In this document: positions 9,895 to 18,997 of the stretch, piece after piece | Numbering within the stretch: the stretch's first letter is position 1 | How the letters are laid out: each line of letters begins with the position of its first letter | Assembly (NCBI RefSeq): GCF_002954765.1 | Contig: NZ_MTPW01000001.1 | Span: 372,001 to 436,000 of the forward strand | Source of the DNA: Nonlabens arenilitoris | GTDB taxonomy: Bacteria; Bacteroidota; Bacteroidia; Flavobacteriales; Flavobacteriaceae | DNA: 64,000 nucleotides | Reading direction: 5' to 3' | The notes under the pieces: generated by a model | Databases searched by the model: none | What the model was told of the DNA's origin: nothing | Seen by the model: the letters and a program-made list of their open reading frames with translations, nothing else | Made by a program: the position numbers and the translations under genes

Positions 9895-9928
9895 AAAAAA
9901 ACCCATTTTTTGCAGAACAAAAAATGGG
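9895..9928 (-). terminator. Strong intrinsic terminator after the CBM6-like gene
   Basis: On the minus strand an 11-bp perfect stem CCCATTTTTTG/CAAAAAATGGG with a 5-base loop is followed by seven T. It lies just past the stop codon at 9959 and just before rhaM, so rhaM and the lyase are either read-through products or have their own promoter. Confidence 0.88.
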
Positions 9929-9958
9929 ATTATCTATACTGGTTTTAATAAAAGATGA

Positions 9959-10900
9959 TTACTCTTTAATCACCTTTCTACTAAAATTATTTCCATTTTC
10001 ATCCTCAAATCTTACTATGTATAAACCACTATTTAAAACACTCATGTCTAAGTTAAGAGTATCGCTACCATTTTGAGAAACTTGTTCAGTTAAGACTTGC
10101 TTACCTAAAAGATCAAAAACTGCAATTTGCTCAATATTTGAATTCAAACCACTTACTATCATTAAATCCTTTATTGGATTATTAATAGCAACAGTACTAC
10201 TGTTTACATCATCATTACTTAGAACAGAGTTAGTAGTTATCATAATATGGTTATAATTAGGGCCATTTACAACTATTCTAGATTGTATTACATATGTTCC
10301 TGCCGTTATATCTGCAGTTCCATCGGTAGGAGACACAAAATCTTGAAAGGTAAAAGAGTTACCGGTAGCTGGCAATATATCATTATTAAGAAAGGTATGT
10401 ACATTACTTAAATCTGAAATACGTCTTAAAAATAGCTGTTGGCGTTTATTAGTACCACCTGTTGCATAATTTAAAGCCATGGTATAGTTCCCATCTTGAG
10501 CAAAAGTCACCGTATACATTTGATATTCCTGACCTTGACCTTGACTTATTGCAGTTACAGGAGCACCAGATACACCATCCGTATAATCGCTTATATCAAC
10601 TTCTGTATTTACACGATAAGCACTATTTCCTAGATTAGCAGAAGTCTTGTCATTGTAAGTTCCAACCACACCAGATGGTGGTGTTGAGGCGTTATCATTA
10701 TAGTTTACACCATCATCGGTTCCAGCTGAATCAGAACTATCGAAATTTTCACATTCAATTATAATTGAGTTGCCTGGAACAGTACTAGTAACAGGAGCTG
10801 ATCCTCCAAAAGGAACACCCAAATATTGGGCGTCTGCAATTTGTAGTCCAAAAAATATCAACCCTAAAAAATATGATGCTTTGAGTAAAGATGTTTTCAT
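9959..10900 (-). CDS. Secreted CBM6-like carbohydrate-binding protein with T9SS domain, no catalytic domain
   Basis: I place the start at 10900 (MKTSLLKASY), giving 313 residues. A longer open frame from 10987 would translate the operator itself and lies upstream of the -7 box, so it is rejected. A signal peptide ends at IADAQ. Residues about 40-215 resemble CBM6 (IIIECENFDSSDSAG, YRVNTEVDISDYTDG, YQMYTVTFAQDGNYTMALNYATGG). The C-terminal 75 residues are a T9SS sorting domain (INNPIKDLMIV, VFDLLGKQVL, SGLYIVRFED). No glycosidase or lyase domain is present, so it is likely a surface or secreted glycan-binding protein. It is the first gene after a well-formed PUL promoter. Confidence 0.75.
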   Translation of the reverse strand: MKTSLLKASYFLGLIFFGLQIADAQYLGVPFGGSAPVTSTVPGNSIIIECENFDSSDSAGTDDGVNYNDNASTPPSGVVGTYNDKTSANLGNSAYRVNTEVDISDYTDGVSGAPVTAISQGQGQEYQMYTVTFAQDGNYTMALNYATGGTNKRQQLFLRRISDLSNVHTFLNNDILPATGNSFTFQDFVSPTDGTADITAGTYVIQSRIVVNGPNYNHIMITTNSVLSNDDVNSSTVAINNPIKDLMIVSGLNSNIEQIAVFDLLGKQVLTEQVSQNGSDTLNLDMSVLNSGLYIVRFEDENGNNFSRKVIKE

Positions 10901-10934
10901 AAGAATTAATTTATAACATTTGATTTGTTTCAAA

Positions 10935-10979
10935 CAATAATAGCTAGAAGAATACACATTCTTATCCTGTCCTATCCTG
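10935..10979 (-). promoter_or_regulatory. PUL operator plus -7 box upstream of CBM6-like gene
   Basis: Read towards the gene: CAGGATA-GGA-CAGGATA (10963-10979), then 20 bp, then TATTATTG (10935-10942), one mismatch from TAnnTTTG. Predicted transcription start is near 10928, 28 bp before the ATG at 10900. The two half-sites are identical, making this a perfect 10-bp-period direct repeat. Confidence 0.8.
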
Positions 10980-11113
10980 TACTTCATTAAGGTTTAAACA
11001 TTTAAAGTTTAAGGTTAGTTTTTTACAAGATTTCTTAATTCAAACAGTTTACCATGAGTCAATAGTTTCAATTAAAAGACATTTCTGATTACCTAATAAC
11101 ATATGGGTTATTA

Positions 11114-11128
11114 CGCTTTCGCGAAAGC
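11114..11128. repeat. Iterated palindrome, 15 of 16 bp
   Basis: CGCTTTCGCGAAAGC followed by A instead of G, in the gap between the CBM6-like gene and GH3. Confidence 0.8.
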
Positions 11129-11316
11129 ATACTTACAAATTTATTATTTAGCACTATTATCAATTATTATAAGTACTTATTTAGCCATATTATACATTCA
11201 ATAATCAACCTATTTAATTAAACTAGGATAACTAGTAACCGGACTTATTTTTTACATACTTGAATCTACGAATACGATAATTTAAATACTTTACCGCCTA
11301 TACATTAGTTCCATAA

Positions 11317-13490
11317 TTATTCAACCTCAAGTGTCACTTTCTGTAAATCTCTATCTATCGACGACGCTCCAATTGAGATTGTAAAAGAACCTGGTTCAAC
11401 GACCTTTATCATGTCTTGATTCAATATATTAAGTTCATCAAAACCTAAATTAAATGTGACCGTTTTTGTCTCTCCTGGTTTTAACGAAATACGTTCAAAA
11501 CCTTTAAGCATTTTCAAGTAACGCCCTACCGAAGCATAATTATCTCTTACATATAATTGTACTACTTCATCACCTTGTCTTTGTCCTGTATTTGTAACAT
11601 CTACAGAAACTTTTGTAGAACCATATGTATTTATTATTGAACTTTCAAGTTTAGGTGAACTATATTCAAATGTAGTGTAACTTAATCCATAGCCGAACGG
11701 ATATAAAGGTGTTTTATCAGCATCCTTATACAGTCCTTTACCTGACCCTATAAAATCAGGACGCTCAAGGTAAGTAACAGGTAACTGACCTACATCACGA
11801 GGAAAAGATACTGTTAGTTTACCTCCTGGATTAACATCACCGAAAATAGCATCAGCAATAGCATCACCAGAACGCATACCGGAATACCAAGTCTCTAGTA
11901 CTGATGGGATATTTTCAGCTATATAATTAATTGTCAAAGGCCTACCGTTAATTAGAACTACAATAACTGGTTTTCCTGTTTTATGAATGGCTTCTACTAA
12001 TTCATTCTGAACGCCGTATAAATCCAGACTTGAACGATCTACACCTTCACCACCTGTTTTACGAGAACCACCTACTACTAAAACTACGGCATCTGAACTT
12101 TCTGCGGCATTTATAGCTTCTGCAAATCCCTCTTTTGAATTACTCATTAAATCACATCCTCTAGCATAATTAATCTTTACTTTACCATTTGTTTTGCTGG
12201 TTATCCCTTCTAAAACTGAGGTGTAGTACGGTGGTAATCCAGAGTAGCCTCCTAGTAAGGAATAGGTTCCTTTTTGAGGTTGCTCTTCATGTGCATTAGG
12301 ACCTATTATGGCCAGTGATTTAATACTATCTATGTCTAATGGTAATAGATTATTATCATTTTTTAATAAAATCATGGCTTTTTTTGCCATTTCATAGGAA
12401 AATTCTTGATGCTCTTTTCTACCAGCATTTACGGTTTTTGGGTCTTTCTCTTTTGGTTCAGAATCAAATAAACCTAGCTTATATTTTGCGGTAAGAATCC
12501 TTGAGGTTGCTTGATCAATATATTTCTCTAATTTAGGATTTTGCGTTATTGTATCCTTTAAAATGGTTGAATGATAAGATGATAGATCAACACTTTTCCC
12601 TATGACTAAGTCCATGTCCACACCAGCTTTTAATCCTAAAATTGCTGATTCAGCCCTCGATTCAGAAATAAAATGCATGGTTTCTAATCGTGCAACGTCA
12701 TTATTATCAGAAACTATAAAACCATCAAAACCTAACTCATCACGTAAAATATCCTGCAATAAATATGTATTCATATGGCAAGGTACTCCATTGTAGTCTT
12801 GATGACCTGGCATAATGGATCCCACCTGAGCTTCTTTAATAGCGGCTTCAAAAGGTGGAAGATAAACCTCTCTTAAACGACGCTCAGACATATCGCTAAA
12901 ACCACCATTAATACCACGTCTGTTTTCTGGATAACCTACAAAGTGTTTAGCCGTGGCCATTACGTGATTCTCATCAAATTGTTCCTCACCTATACCTTGT
13001 AAACCTTTTATAAAAGCCACACCCATCCTAGAAACTAAATATGGATCTTCTCCATAGGACTCTTCCACTCTTCCATATCTAGGATCACCAGAGATAACAT
13101 CTAAATTAGGTGAATAACAGTGAGTGACGCCTAAAGAACGTGCTTCACGTGCCGTTTGAGAAGCCATTTTTTCAACTAGCTCTGGTTCCCAAGTAGAACC
13201 TGCTGCTATAGCTTGAGGATAAACCGTTGTATTACCGTAGTAGTCAAGAACAAGCCACATACCGTGCAATGCTTCGCCATACTTCATATATGGGATACCT
13301 AGACGGTCATTAGCTGGTGCGTCTTGAGTCATTTCAGCAATCTTTTCATCTAAGGTCATTTTGCTGATAAGATTTTCAACTTTTTTAGCAATTTCGACAT
13401 CCTCCGTATTTTTCAACTTTTTAGATACGCTTTCTGATTTACATCCAAAAAAATCGATACTATACAAATAGCTAATAATACTTTTTTCAT
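11317..13490 (-). CDS. GH3 beta-glycosidase (xylosidase/glucosidase type), lipoprotein; signal peptide broken by a frameshift
   Basis: GH3 architecture: N-terminal TIM-like domain with RLGIPYMKYGEALHG, AKHFVGYPENRRG and the nucleophile block DGFIVSDNNDVARLE; C-terminal domain with LLKNDNNLLPLD and an Fn3-like end (VTNTGQRQGDEVVQLYVRD). The long open frame starts only at 13467. The natural start is ATG at 13490 (MKKVLLAIC), whose frame joins the rest only if the seven-base A/T run at 13447-13453 had eight bases; the restored sequence reads IFFGCKSE, a lipobox. As given, the signal peptide and mature protein are out of frame. It follows the GH5-like gene by 18 bp. In an ulvan locus it is likely to remove xylose or a glucuronyl residue; specificity is not readable. 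Confidence 0.85.
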
Positions 13491-13508
13491 CGTTTGTTCG
13501 TTAATTTT

Positions 13509-14903
13509 TTAGTCAAAGTTTCGTATTCCTGGAACTATTTTAATAGTGAGATCAGTTTGATGGCTTGGCCATTTCAAGACCACTAATTTTTGTGTATTTG
13601 AATCCCATATATAATTTGTAGGATCAAAATTTGTTGGTGATTTATATGTCTCCAACCCTACATTTTTCAAAGGATTATATAACAGTACTATATCTGAATT
13701 TATCAACACAGAAAAGCCATCCGGATAATGTCGATTAGCGCCTATAAATATTTTGGAGACACCTTTTTCATTATCTGTTTTAACCTTTAAGTTCAATGTA
13801 CGTGTAGCATGATTAAATAAGAAGTATTGAATATCACCAGCAATTGTTTGTGGAAAAGGTCTTGATATAATATCTGTAATATACTTACGCTCGACTGTAC
13901 CAACATCGGTACTATCACTAAAAATTGCCCACGTAGATGGTCCTGCTGGCATAAAATTTTGCATTGATCTGTTCCCCAAGAACCAAGCTTTAATAGAACC
14001 TACTCCCATAAGGTCAAAAACCTCAGCAGTTTTTATATACATTTCTTGATACTTCAACTGACCTAAATTTCCACTTATTAAAGTGTCTGTGCGAGCAAAG
14101 GTTGGAAAACCCCATTCACCAATAAGAATCGGTGCGTTTAATATATTAGATTCTTCATCTAAACGATCTAAATTGCTTTTTATAAAATTAATATCATTTT
14201 GGTATATATGTGGTGCAAAAATGATATTCTTTCTCTCAATAGGTGAATTCATTTCTGCATATTGATTGTTATCAATATTATCTCCTTTATTCATAAATAT
14301 AGATTGAAGCAGAATCATTTTATCAGGATTAATTTTCTGACTTTCATCAATAATTTTACGATATAGGGGAATAAGATATTGATCAGTCAAATTCTCATAA
14401 GAAATATCCATGGTTAACTTTCTAGGCTCGTTAATCACGTCATAGCCTAATACAGCTTGACTATTTGAAAATCGATTCCAAATTATTTTCCATGCCTGTA
14501 TGTATCTATCATGTTCTGAGTTTGTATTCCTCCAAAATTCTTCCCAGACAAATTTATCAAGACCATAAACTGTCATTTTAAATATAGTTTTTATCCCGTG
14601 CTTTTTTCCAAGATCAACTAAGGTATCTAACTTTTTGAGGTAATTAAAATCAAATTTACCGCCTGGGAAATCGCTTAATTTTCCCAATTCTAAACGAATG
14701 ACTTGAGTATTAGCACCCATTCTCACCATTCTTATATAATCATCACTATCAAAAAAGACCTCACCTTTATGATCATTTGTATTCACAACAAATCCTCTAG
14801 GTATAATGTGACGTCCTAAATCATCCCTCAAACCATGTTTTATTTGAGCTAGAGACAGAAAAGAAATCAAAGAAATTAGTAAAAAACCAAATCGGAATTT
14901 CAT
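13509..14903 (-). CDS. GH5-like (clan GH-A) glycoside hydrolase, secreted
   Basis: A 464-residue protein with signal peptide ending near LSLAQ. It has the TIM-barrel pattern of GH5: RGFVVNTNDHKG, a long beta4 block ending YDVINEP with acid/base candidate Glu159, and beta7 APILIGEWGFP with nucleophile candidate Glu263. The C-terminal 120 residues look like a beta-sandwich accessory domain. Bacterial GH5 proteins with this type of N-terminus (DDLGRHIIPRGF) resemble the endoglycoceramidase-like branch, but the substrate here is unknown; ulvan xylose or glucuronate linkages are plausible from context. It is first in an operon with GH3 and has its own PUL promoter, divergent from the PL28 lipoprotein. 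Confidence 0.8.
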   Translation of the reverse strand: MKFRFGFLLISLISFLSLAQIKHGLRDDLGRHIIPRGFVVNTNDHKGEVFFDSDDYIRMVRMGANTQVIRLELGKLSDFPGGKFDFNYLKKLDTLVDLGKKHGIKTIFKMTVYGLDKFVWEEFWRNTNSEHDRYIQAWKIIWNRFSNSQAVLGYDVINEPRKLTMDISYENLTDQYLIPLYRKIIDESQKINPDKMILLQSIFMNKGDNIDNNQYAEMNSPIERKNIIFAPHIYQNDINFIKSNLDRLDEESNILNAPILIGEWGFPTFARTDTLISGNLGQLKYQEMYIKTAEVFDLMGVGSIKAWFLGNRSMQNFMPAGPSTWAIFSDSTDVGTVERKYITDIISRPFPQTIAGDIQYFLFNHATRTLNLKVKTDNEKGVSKIFIGANRHYPDGFSVLINSDIVLLYNPLKNVGLETYKSPTNFDPTNYIWDSNTQKLVVLKWPSHQTDLTIKIVPGIRNFD

Positions 14904-14926
14904 AGAGCAGTACTTATTATTTTAAA

Positions 14927-14971
14927 GCAAAGTAAACGATGTGATTTAAAATATCGCCCTGTACTGTGCTG
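14927..14971 (-). promoter_or_regulatory. PUL operator/promoter upstream of GH5-like gene
   Basis: Read towards the gene: CAGCACA-GTA-CAGGGCG (14955-14971), then 20 bp, then TACTTTGC (14927-14934), a shifted match to TAnnTTTG. The operator ends 51 bp before the start codon. It is back-to-back with the PL28 promoter at 15045-15089. Confidence 0.65.
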
Positions 14972-15044
14972 CTTTCTATTGAATATTTTATAGAAGATTA
15001 TAATTAAAAATACTGTAAACAGGTAGAAATAAGCTATAAGAAGT

Positions 15045-15089
15045 CAGCATAGTTCAGGACAGATTGCATATGCTCAATTATTATTTTTG
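15045..15089 (+). promoter_or_regulatory. PUL operator plus perfect -7 box upstream of PL28 lipoprotein
   Basis: CAGCATA-GTT-CAGGACA (15045-15061), then exactly 20 bp, then TATTTTTG (15082-15089), a perfect TAnnTTTG. Predicted transcription start is near 15096, which rules out the upstream ATG at 15064 and supports the start at 15106. Confidence 0.85.
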
Positions 15090-15105
15090 GATAAATAAAG
15101 GATTT

Positions 15106-16023
15106 ATGAGAAAATTAAGATTAATCATTATACAATCTATTTCATTGATTGTATTAATAGGTTTTACTGCTTGTACTAAGGAAGACACCATGGAGAGCGA
15201 TCAACAAACTATTCAAGATCCAGATCCAGACCCAGTAGCTCAAAGCGATGAAGATACAGAACCTATTGTGGATTGTACTAATGTCGGTACTAATTCAACG
15301 AGAGATACTGACATTCCTAATCCTCGAAATATAGGTGATATAGACGACAGAAGTTGCTATGCAAATTATAAAGAGAGTTCCATTCTTGGTAAGTTTTGGG
15401 GTATTTATAATATTACGGATGGCTCTAATCACATAGACGCACCTAACACATTACAACCTAGAATAGAGCGTTCTTTAAGCAGATCTCAAGCAACTGGAGC
15501 TGGAAGTTATGCTAGGTTTAGAGGGATTTTAAGAATTCTAGAAGTTGGAGATACTGGATCTTTTGATACTTCTGGTAGCTACTTTATGCAGGCAAAAGGA
15601 AAACATACTGGTGGCGGTGGATCACCAGACCCTGCGATATGTTTATATAGAGCACATCCTGTTTATGGCGATGATGGTAATGGGAATCAGGTTCAAGTAT
15701 CTTTTGATATTTATAGAGAGCAAATCAATTTTAGAGGAGGATCAGGTAGCGCAGGACGAACTGTAGTTTTTCTTAAGAACGTAGCTAAAAACGAAGAAGT
15801 ACAAATTGAACTAGAAGTAGGATTCAGGCAGGACCCTAACAACCCTTCTCAAACTATACACTATGCAGATGCTAAAATAGGTGGTGAGGAATTTAACTGG
15901 AACATTCCAGAACCTGAAAGAGGTACTGAGTCTGGAATTAGATACGGTGCTTATCGTGTTAGAGGTGGAAGAGCTCAAATGAGATGGGCAAATACATCAT
16001 ACACAAAAGATGAAGTGAACTAA
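15106..16023 (+). CDS. PL28 ulvan lyase, lipoprotein form
   Basis: From the chosen start ([10 protein letters not shown]) the product is about 305 residues. An ATG at 15064 is open but lies upstream of the predicted -7 box. The signal has lipobox IGFTAC followed by an acidic stretch ([13 protein letters not shown]), so it is membrane-anchored, perhaps surface-exposed. The catalytic jelly roll is highly similar to the secreted protein at 21187-22725: [65 protein letters not shown]. These blocks match PL28 ulvan lyases such as that of Nonlabens ulvanivorans. It has no RICIN or T9SS domain. It is a single-gene transcript ending in the strong terminator at 16044. Confidence 0.88.
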   Translation: MRKLRLIIIQSISLIVLIGFTACTKEDTMESDQQTIQDPDPDPVAQSDEDTEPIVDCTNVGTNSTRDTDIPNPRNIGDIDDRSCYANYKESSILGKFWGIYNITDGSNHIDAPNTLQPRIERSLSRSQATGAGSYARFRGILRILEVGDTGSFDTSGSYFMQAKGKHTGGGGSPDPAICLYRAHPVYGDDGNGNQVQVSFDIYREQINFRGGSGSAGRTVVFLKNVAKNEEVQIELEVGFRQDPNNPSQTIHYADAKIGGEEFNWNIPEPERGTESGIRYGAYRVRGGRAQMRWANTSYTKDEVN

Positions 16024-16043
16024 ATCACTTCATATATTGAGTT

Positions 16044-16075
16044 AAAAAAGGTTGGAAATAGTCCAACCTTTTTTT
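16044..16075. terminator. Bidirectional terminator between PL28 and GH78
   Basis: Stem AAGGTTGGA/TCCAACCTT with a 5-base loop, preceded by A6 and followed by T7, so it works for the PL28 gene on the plus strand and the converging GH78 gene on the minus strand. Confidence 0.9.
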
Positions 16076-16107
16076 AATTCCATTAAATCATTAAGTATAT
16101 CAAGTCC

Positions 16108-18958
16108 TTAAAAAGATTTTAAGTATTCAATTTGATAATCTCCTGATCCTAAAATCACAGCTCCATCGATAATATCAAGTGTATTTTCACTTCTATAATC
16201 CTCAAGTAAATTACTGTTTATACTTAAGCTTTCTAGTTCATCAGTAGTTAGAATAACCTTAGCTTTAGTATTAAATGGCACTTCTAACCGCATGTTTAAC
16301 AGTCCATTATTTATACTCCATTTGTTCCTTATGCTGCCGTAAGGAGTTGGAACATCAACCTCTGTATTTGTAATTTCACGCGGAAATTCTGGATCTACTG
16401 TAAATAACTTATATCCTGAATGTGATTCAGAAGACTCAATACCGCCTAGAGATTCATAAAAGTAAGCTGCAAATCCGCTATGCATAGGGTGATTTAAAGA
16501 GTTAGTCGGACCTTCCATCTTTTCCCATTCAAACTGACGCTCTGGCCACGTAGTAAACCCTGAATTCATCACATAGGTCTGACTAGGGAAATCTGGTGTC
16601 GTTAGTATTTGGTATGCTAAATCTGCTTTTTTATGTTTAGATAGTACAGTATAAATATATCTGTTTCCATGTATTCCTGTAGAATGATGTCCTCCTTTTA
16701 CCTCTACTATATCGTGAACTAAACCATTTACCACATTTTCTATGTCTTTTTCTTGCACCATATTAAACTGTAATGCCTGTACGGTTGCTGTTTGACTTTG
16801 ATACCATTTATATTTTGTTTTAGGAATACTAACTAAAAATTCATGATTAAATGCTTTCTTTAAGGCTTCTTTTTCTTTCTTCATTCGTGCTTCATAGACT
16901 GCATCATTATTGATCTTTGCAAATGTTTCCATGATATTTAAGACATCGTAGAAATACGCATTTGCTGATATAATTGGATCGCATTCCATGGCACTTGGGT
17001 TTTTTCTTCTATCCCACAATGGTGGACACCAGTCACCCATACCATCTTGCATAATTCCGTTTTCATCTTTAAAATTCAAATAAAAATCAGTCAAGTTTTT
17101 CATGTCATCATAATATTCTTTTACCAAAGCATCATCACCATAAAATTTATAATTATACCAAGGTAAATACATGAAAGCAACTCCCCAATCTATTTTTGCA
17201 TAAGTAGATGTACGTTTTCCGGGAGCAATCATTGTAGGGACTTGAAACTTCTGTTCTGGATTATTATGACCTTTTGTTGGTCGCATTTGAGTACGGATAT
17301 CTTCCATATATTTCTTATAGAAGTCGTACATATCATAATTGTACAGCGCATATTCACAAAATGCATGTGCATCTCCTAACCAGCCGCATTTCTCACGATG
17401 TGGACAATCTTCTGGTATACCATGAAGATTATCTACAATCGTCCATTTACTGATGTTGTGCATTTTATTAAGCAACACATCTGAAGAAGTAAAACTTCCT
17501 GTTTCTTGAATATCTGTAGCTACTAAAACCGCTTTAATCATATCAGCATCAGGCTTACTGGTGACACCTTTTATTTTTGCGTATCTAAATCCATGGTAAC
17601 TGAATTTAGGTTCCCACGATTCTAATTGATCACTCTTACAGATATATTTGTAAATCTGTGGCATACCATTAGCACCACCACCTGTAGAACCAAGAAAAAT
17701 ATCTTTACCATTAGTTAGTAAAGCCTCCGTTGTGATAATTTCAATTAACTGATTTTTCTGCTCCTGTACATTTATTTCAACCCAACCAGCTATATTCTGT
17801 CCAAAATCTACAATCCATTCTCCATCTGCTCCCTTGAATATATTTTGTGGTTCGAGTACTTTTAGTTTTTTAATTGGTTGTATTTGTTGCGCACTTATTT
17901 TATTTAGTTTAGGCTTGGTTTCTTTTGCATTTTCCCATGAGGCATCATCATAATTAACCGCTGTCCAGTCTCCTAATTCGTAATTTGCGTCATAAGTATC
18001 GCCTCCATAAATATTATTGAATACAATAGGTCCAGTGGCTTCTTTCCAAGTCTTATCAGTATAAAAGTCTGTTACAGTACCATCCTCATAGGTTAACTTA
18101 ACCAGTAACCTTACTGCAGGCGGTCCATAAGCTAAATCTTTTTCAGATTCTGGATCGCGTTTCCAGGAAATATTCTGTCCATAAAAGCCATTCCCTAAAA
18201 TAATTGCAAAAGCGTTCTCACCAGATTGAACCGCTTGAGTGATATCATAATTTACATAGTAAGCTTGCTTATCATAATTTGATGGTGCTGGATCTAAAAC
18301 ATGGTCACCTACCTTTTCACCATTTAGATATATCTCATAATAACCTAATCCACAAATGTAGGCTTGCGCATTTTTAACTTTTTTTCTACGTCTATTTTAT
18401 TTCTAAAATAACTAGTTGCAAAGCCGTCAACTTTAATGGGCGCTTCCATTCGTCCTGTTTTATAGTCTCTAAAACGATGGGCTGAAGTTCTAGTATCTTT
18501 ATTTAAGGTAATCCATTTTGAAGAACCCCAATTTTCGGTAGTCATCAATCCAGTTTGAAATTTCTGGATCTTTGACCAGTTTAAAACCCATAATTTTCAT
18601 CCCAAATTTTCACTTTCCAATAATATGTGGTCATAGCATTTAATGACTCACCTTTATACTTTACAAATGTAGATTTATCGCTTTCTATTTTTTTAGAATT
18701 CCATATATCAGCATCATCTTCATTTAATAATTCTTTTGAGGATGCTACAAGAATATGATATGCAGATTGTGACTTGTTATAACCTGTTGCATCTACTATC
18801 CATGAAAAAAGTGGTTGCTCACTTTCAATAGAATTTGGGCTTTCTTTTGCATTTACTAAAAGCTGACTAAATGATAGGGAATAATTTTTTTCAGTATTTT
18901 CAATACAAGAAAAACAAATTATCAATAATAGGAAAAAGGAAATAAATAGTTTTTTCAT
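16108..18958 (-). pseudogene. Alpha-L-rhamnosidase GH78 interrupted by two single-base frameshifts
   Basis: Three adjacent pieces together encode a full-length GH78 of about 950 residues. Piece one (18958-18581) holds the lipoprotein signal (LIICFSC) and the first Fn3-like module. Piece two runs to 18345 and reads NWSKIQKFQTGL, then SSKWITLNKD. Piece three is open from about 18379 to 16108 and includes YICGLGYYEIYLNGEKVGDH, WIVDFGQNIAGW, the GH78 catalytic block DCPHREKCGWLGD and TTWPERQ. The first break is at a short T/A tract near 18579-18586, where an extra T would restore frame. The second is a seven-base A run (sense GAAAAAAAG, 18379-18385), where eight would restore frame. No other damage is seen, which argues for recent lesions, sequencing error or slippage. 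It lies 39 bp after the toroid-lyase gene. Confidence 0.82.
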
Positions 18959-18997
18959 TTTTTTATGTCTTAAAAAAATAATGTTTAATTAATTATC

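Larger units (their letters stand above)
10901..11316. other. Intergenic region of 416 bp between CBM6-like gene and GH3
   Basis: It holds the promoter of the CBM6-like gene (10935-10979) and one copy of the iterated palindrome (11114-11128). I see no open frame of substance and no clear terminator for the GH3 gene that ends at 11317. Confidence 0.7.

Noticed and set aside
10901-10987. Upstream extension of the CBM6-like gene (start at 10987)
   Set aside because: The extension translates the operator and lies upstream of the predicted transcription start; MKTSLLKASY at 10900 gives a proper signal peptide.
15064-15105. Upstream start of the PL28 lipoprotein
   Set aside because: It contains the perfect -7 box at 15082-15089, so it is not transcribed from this promoter.
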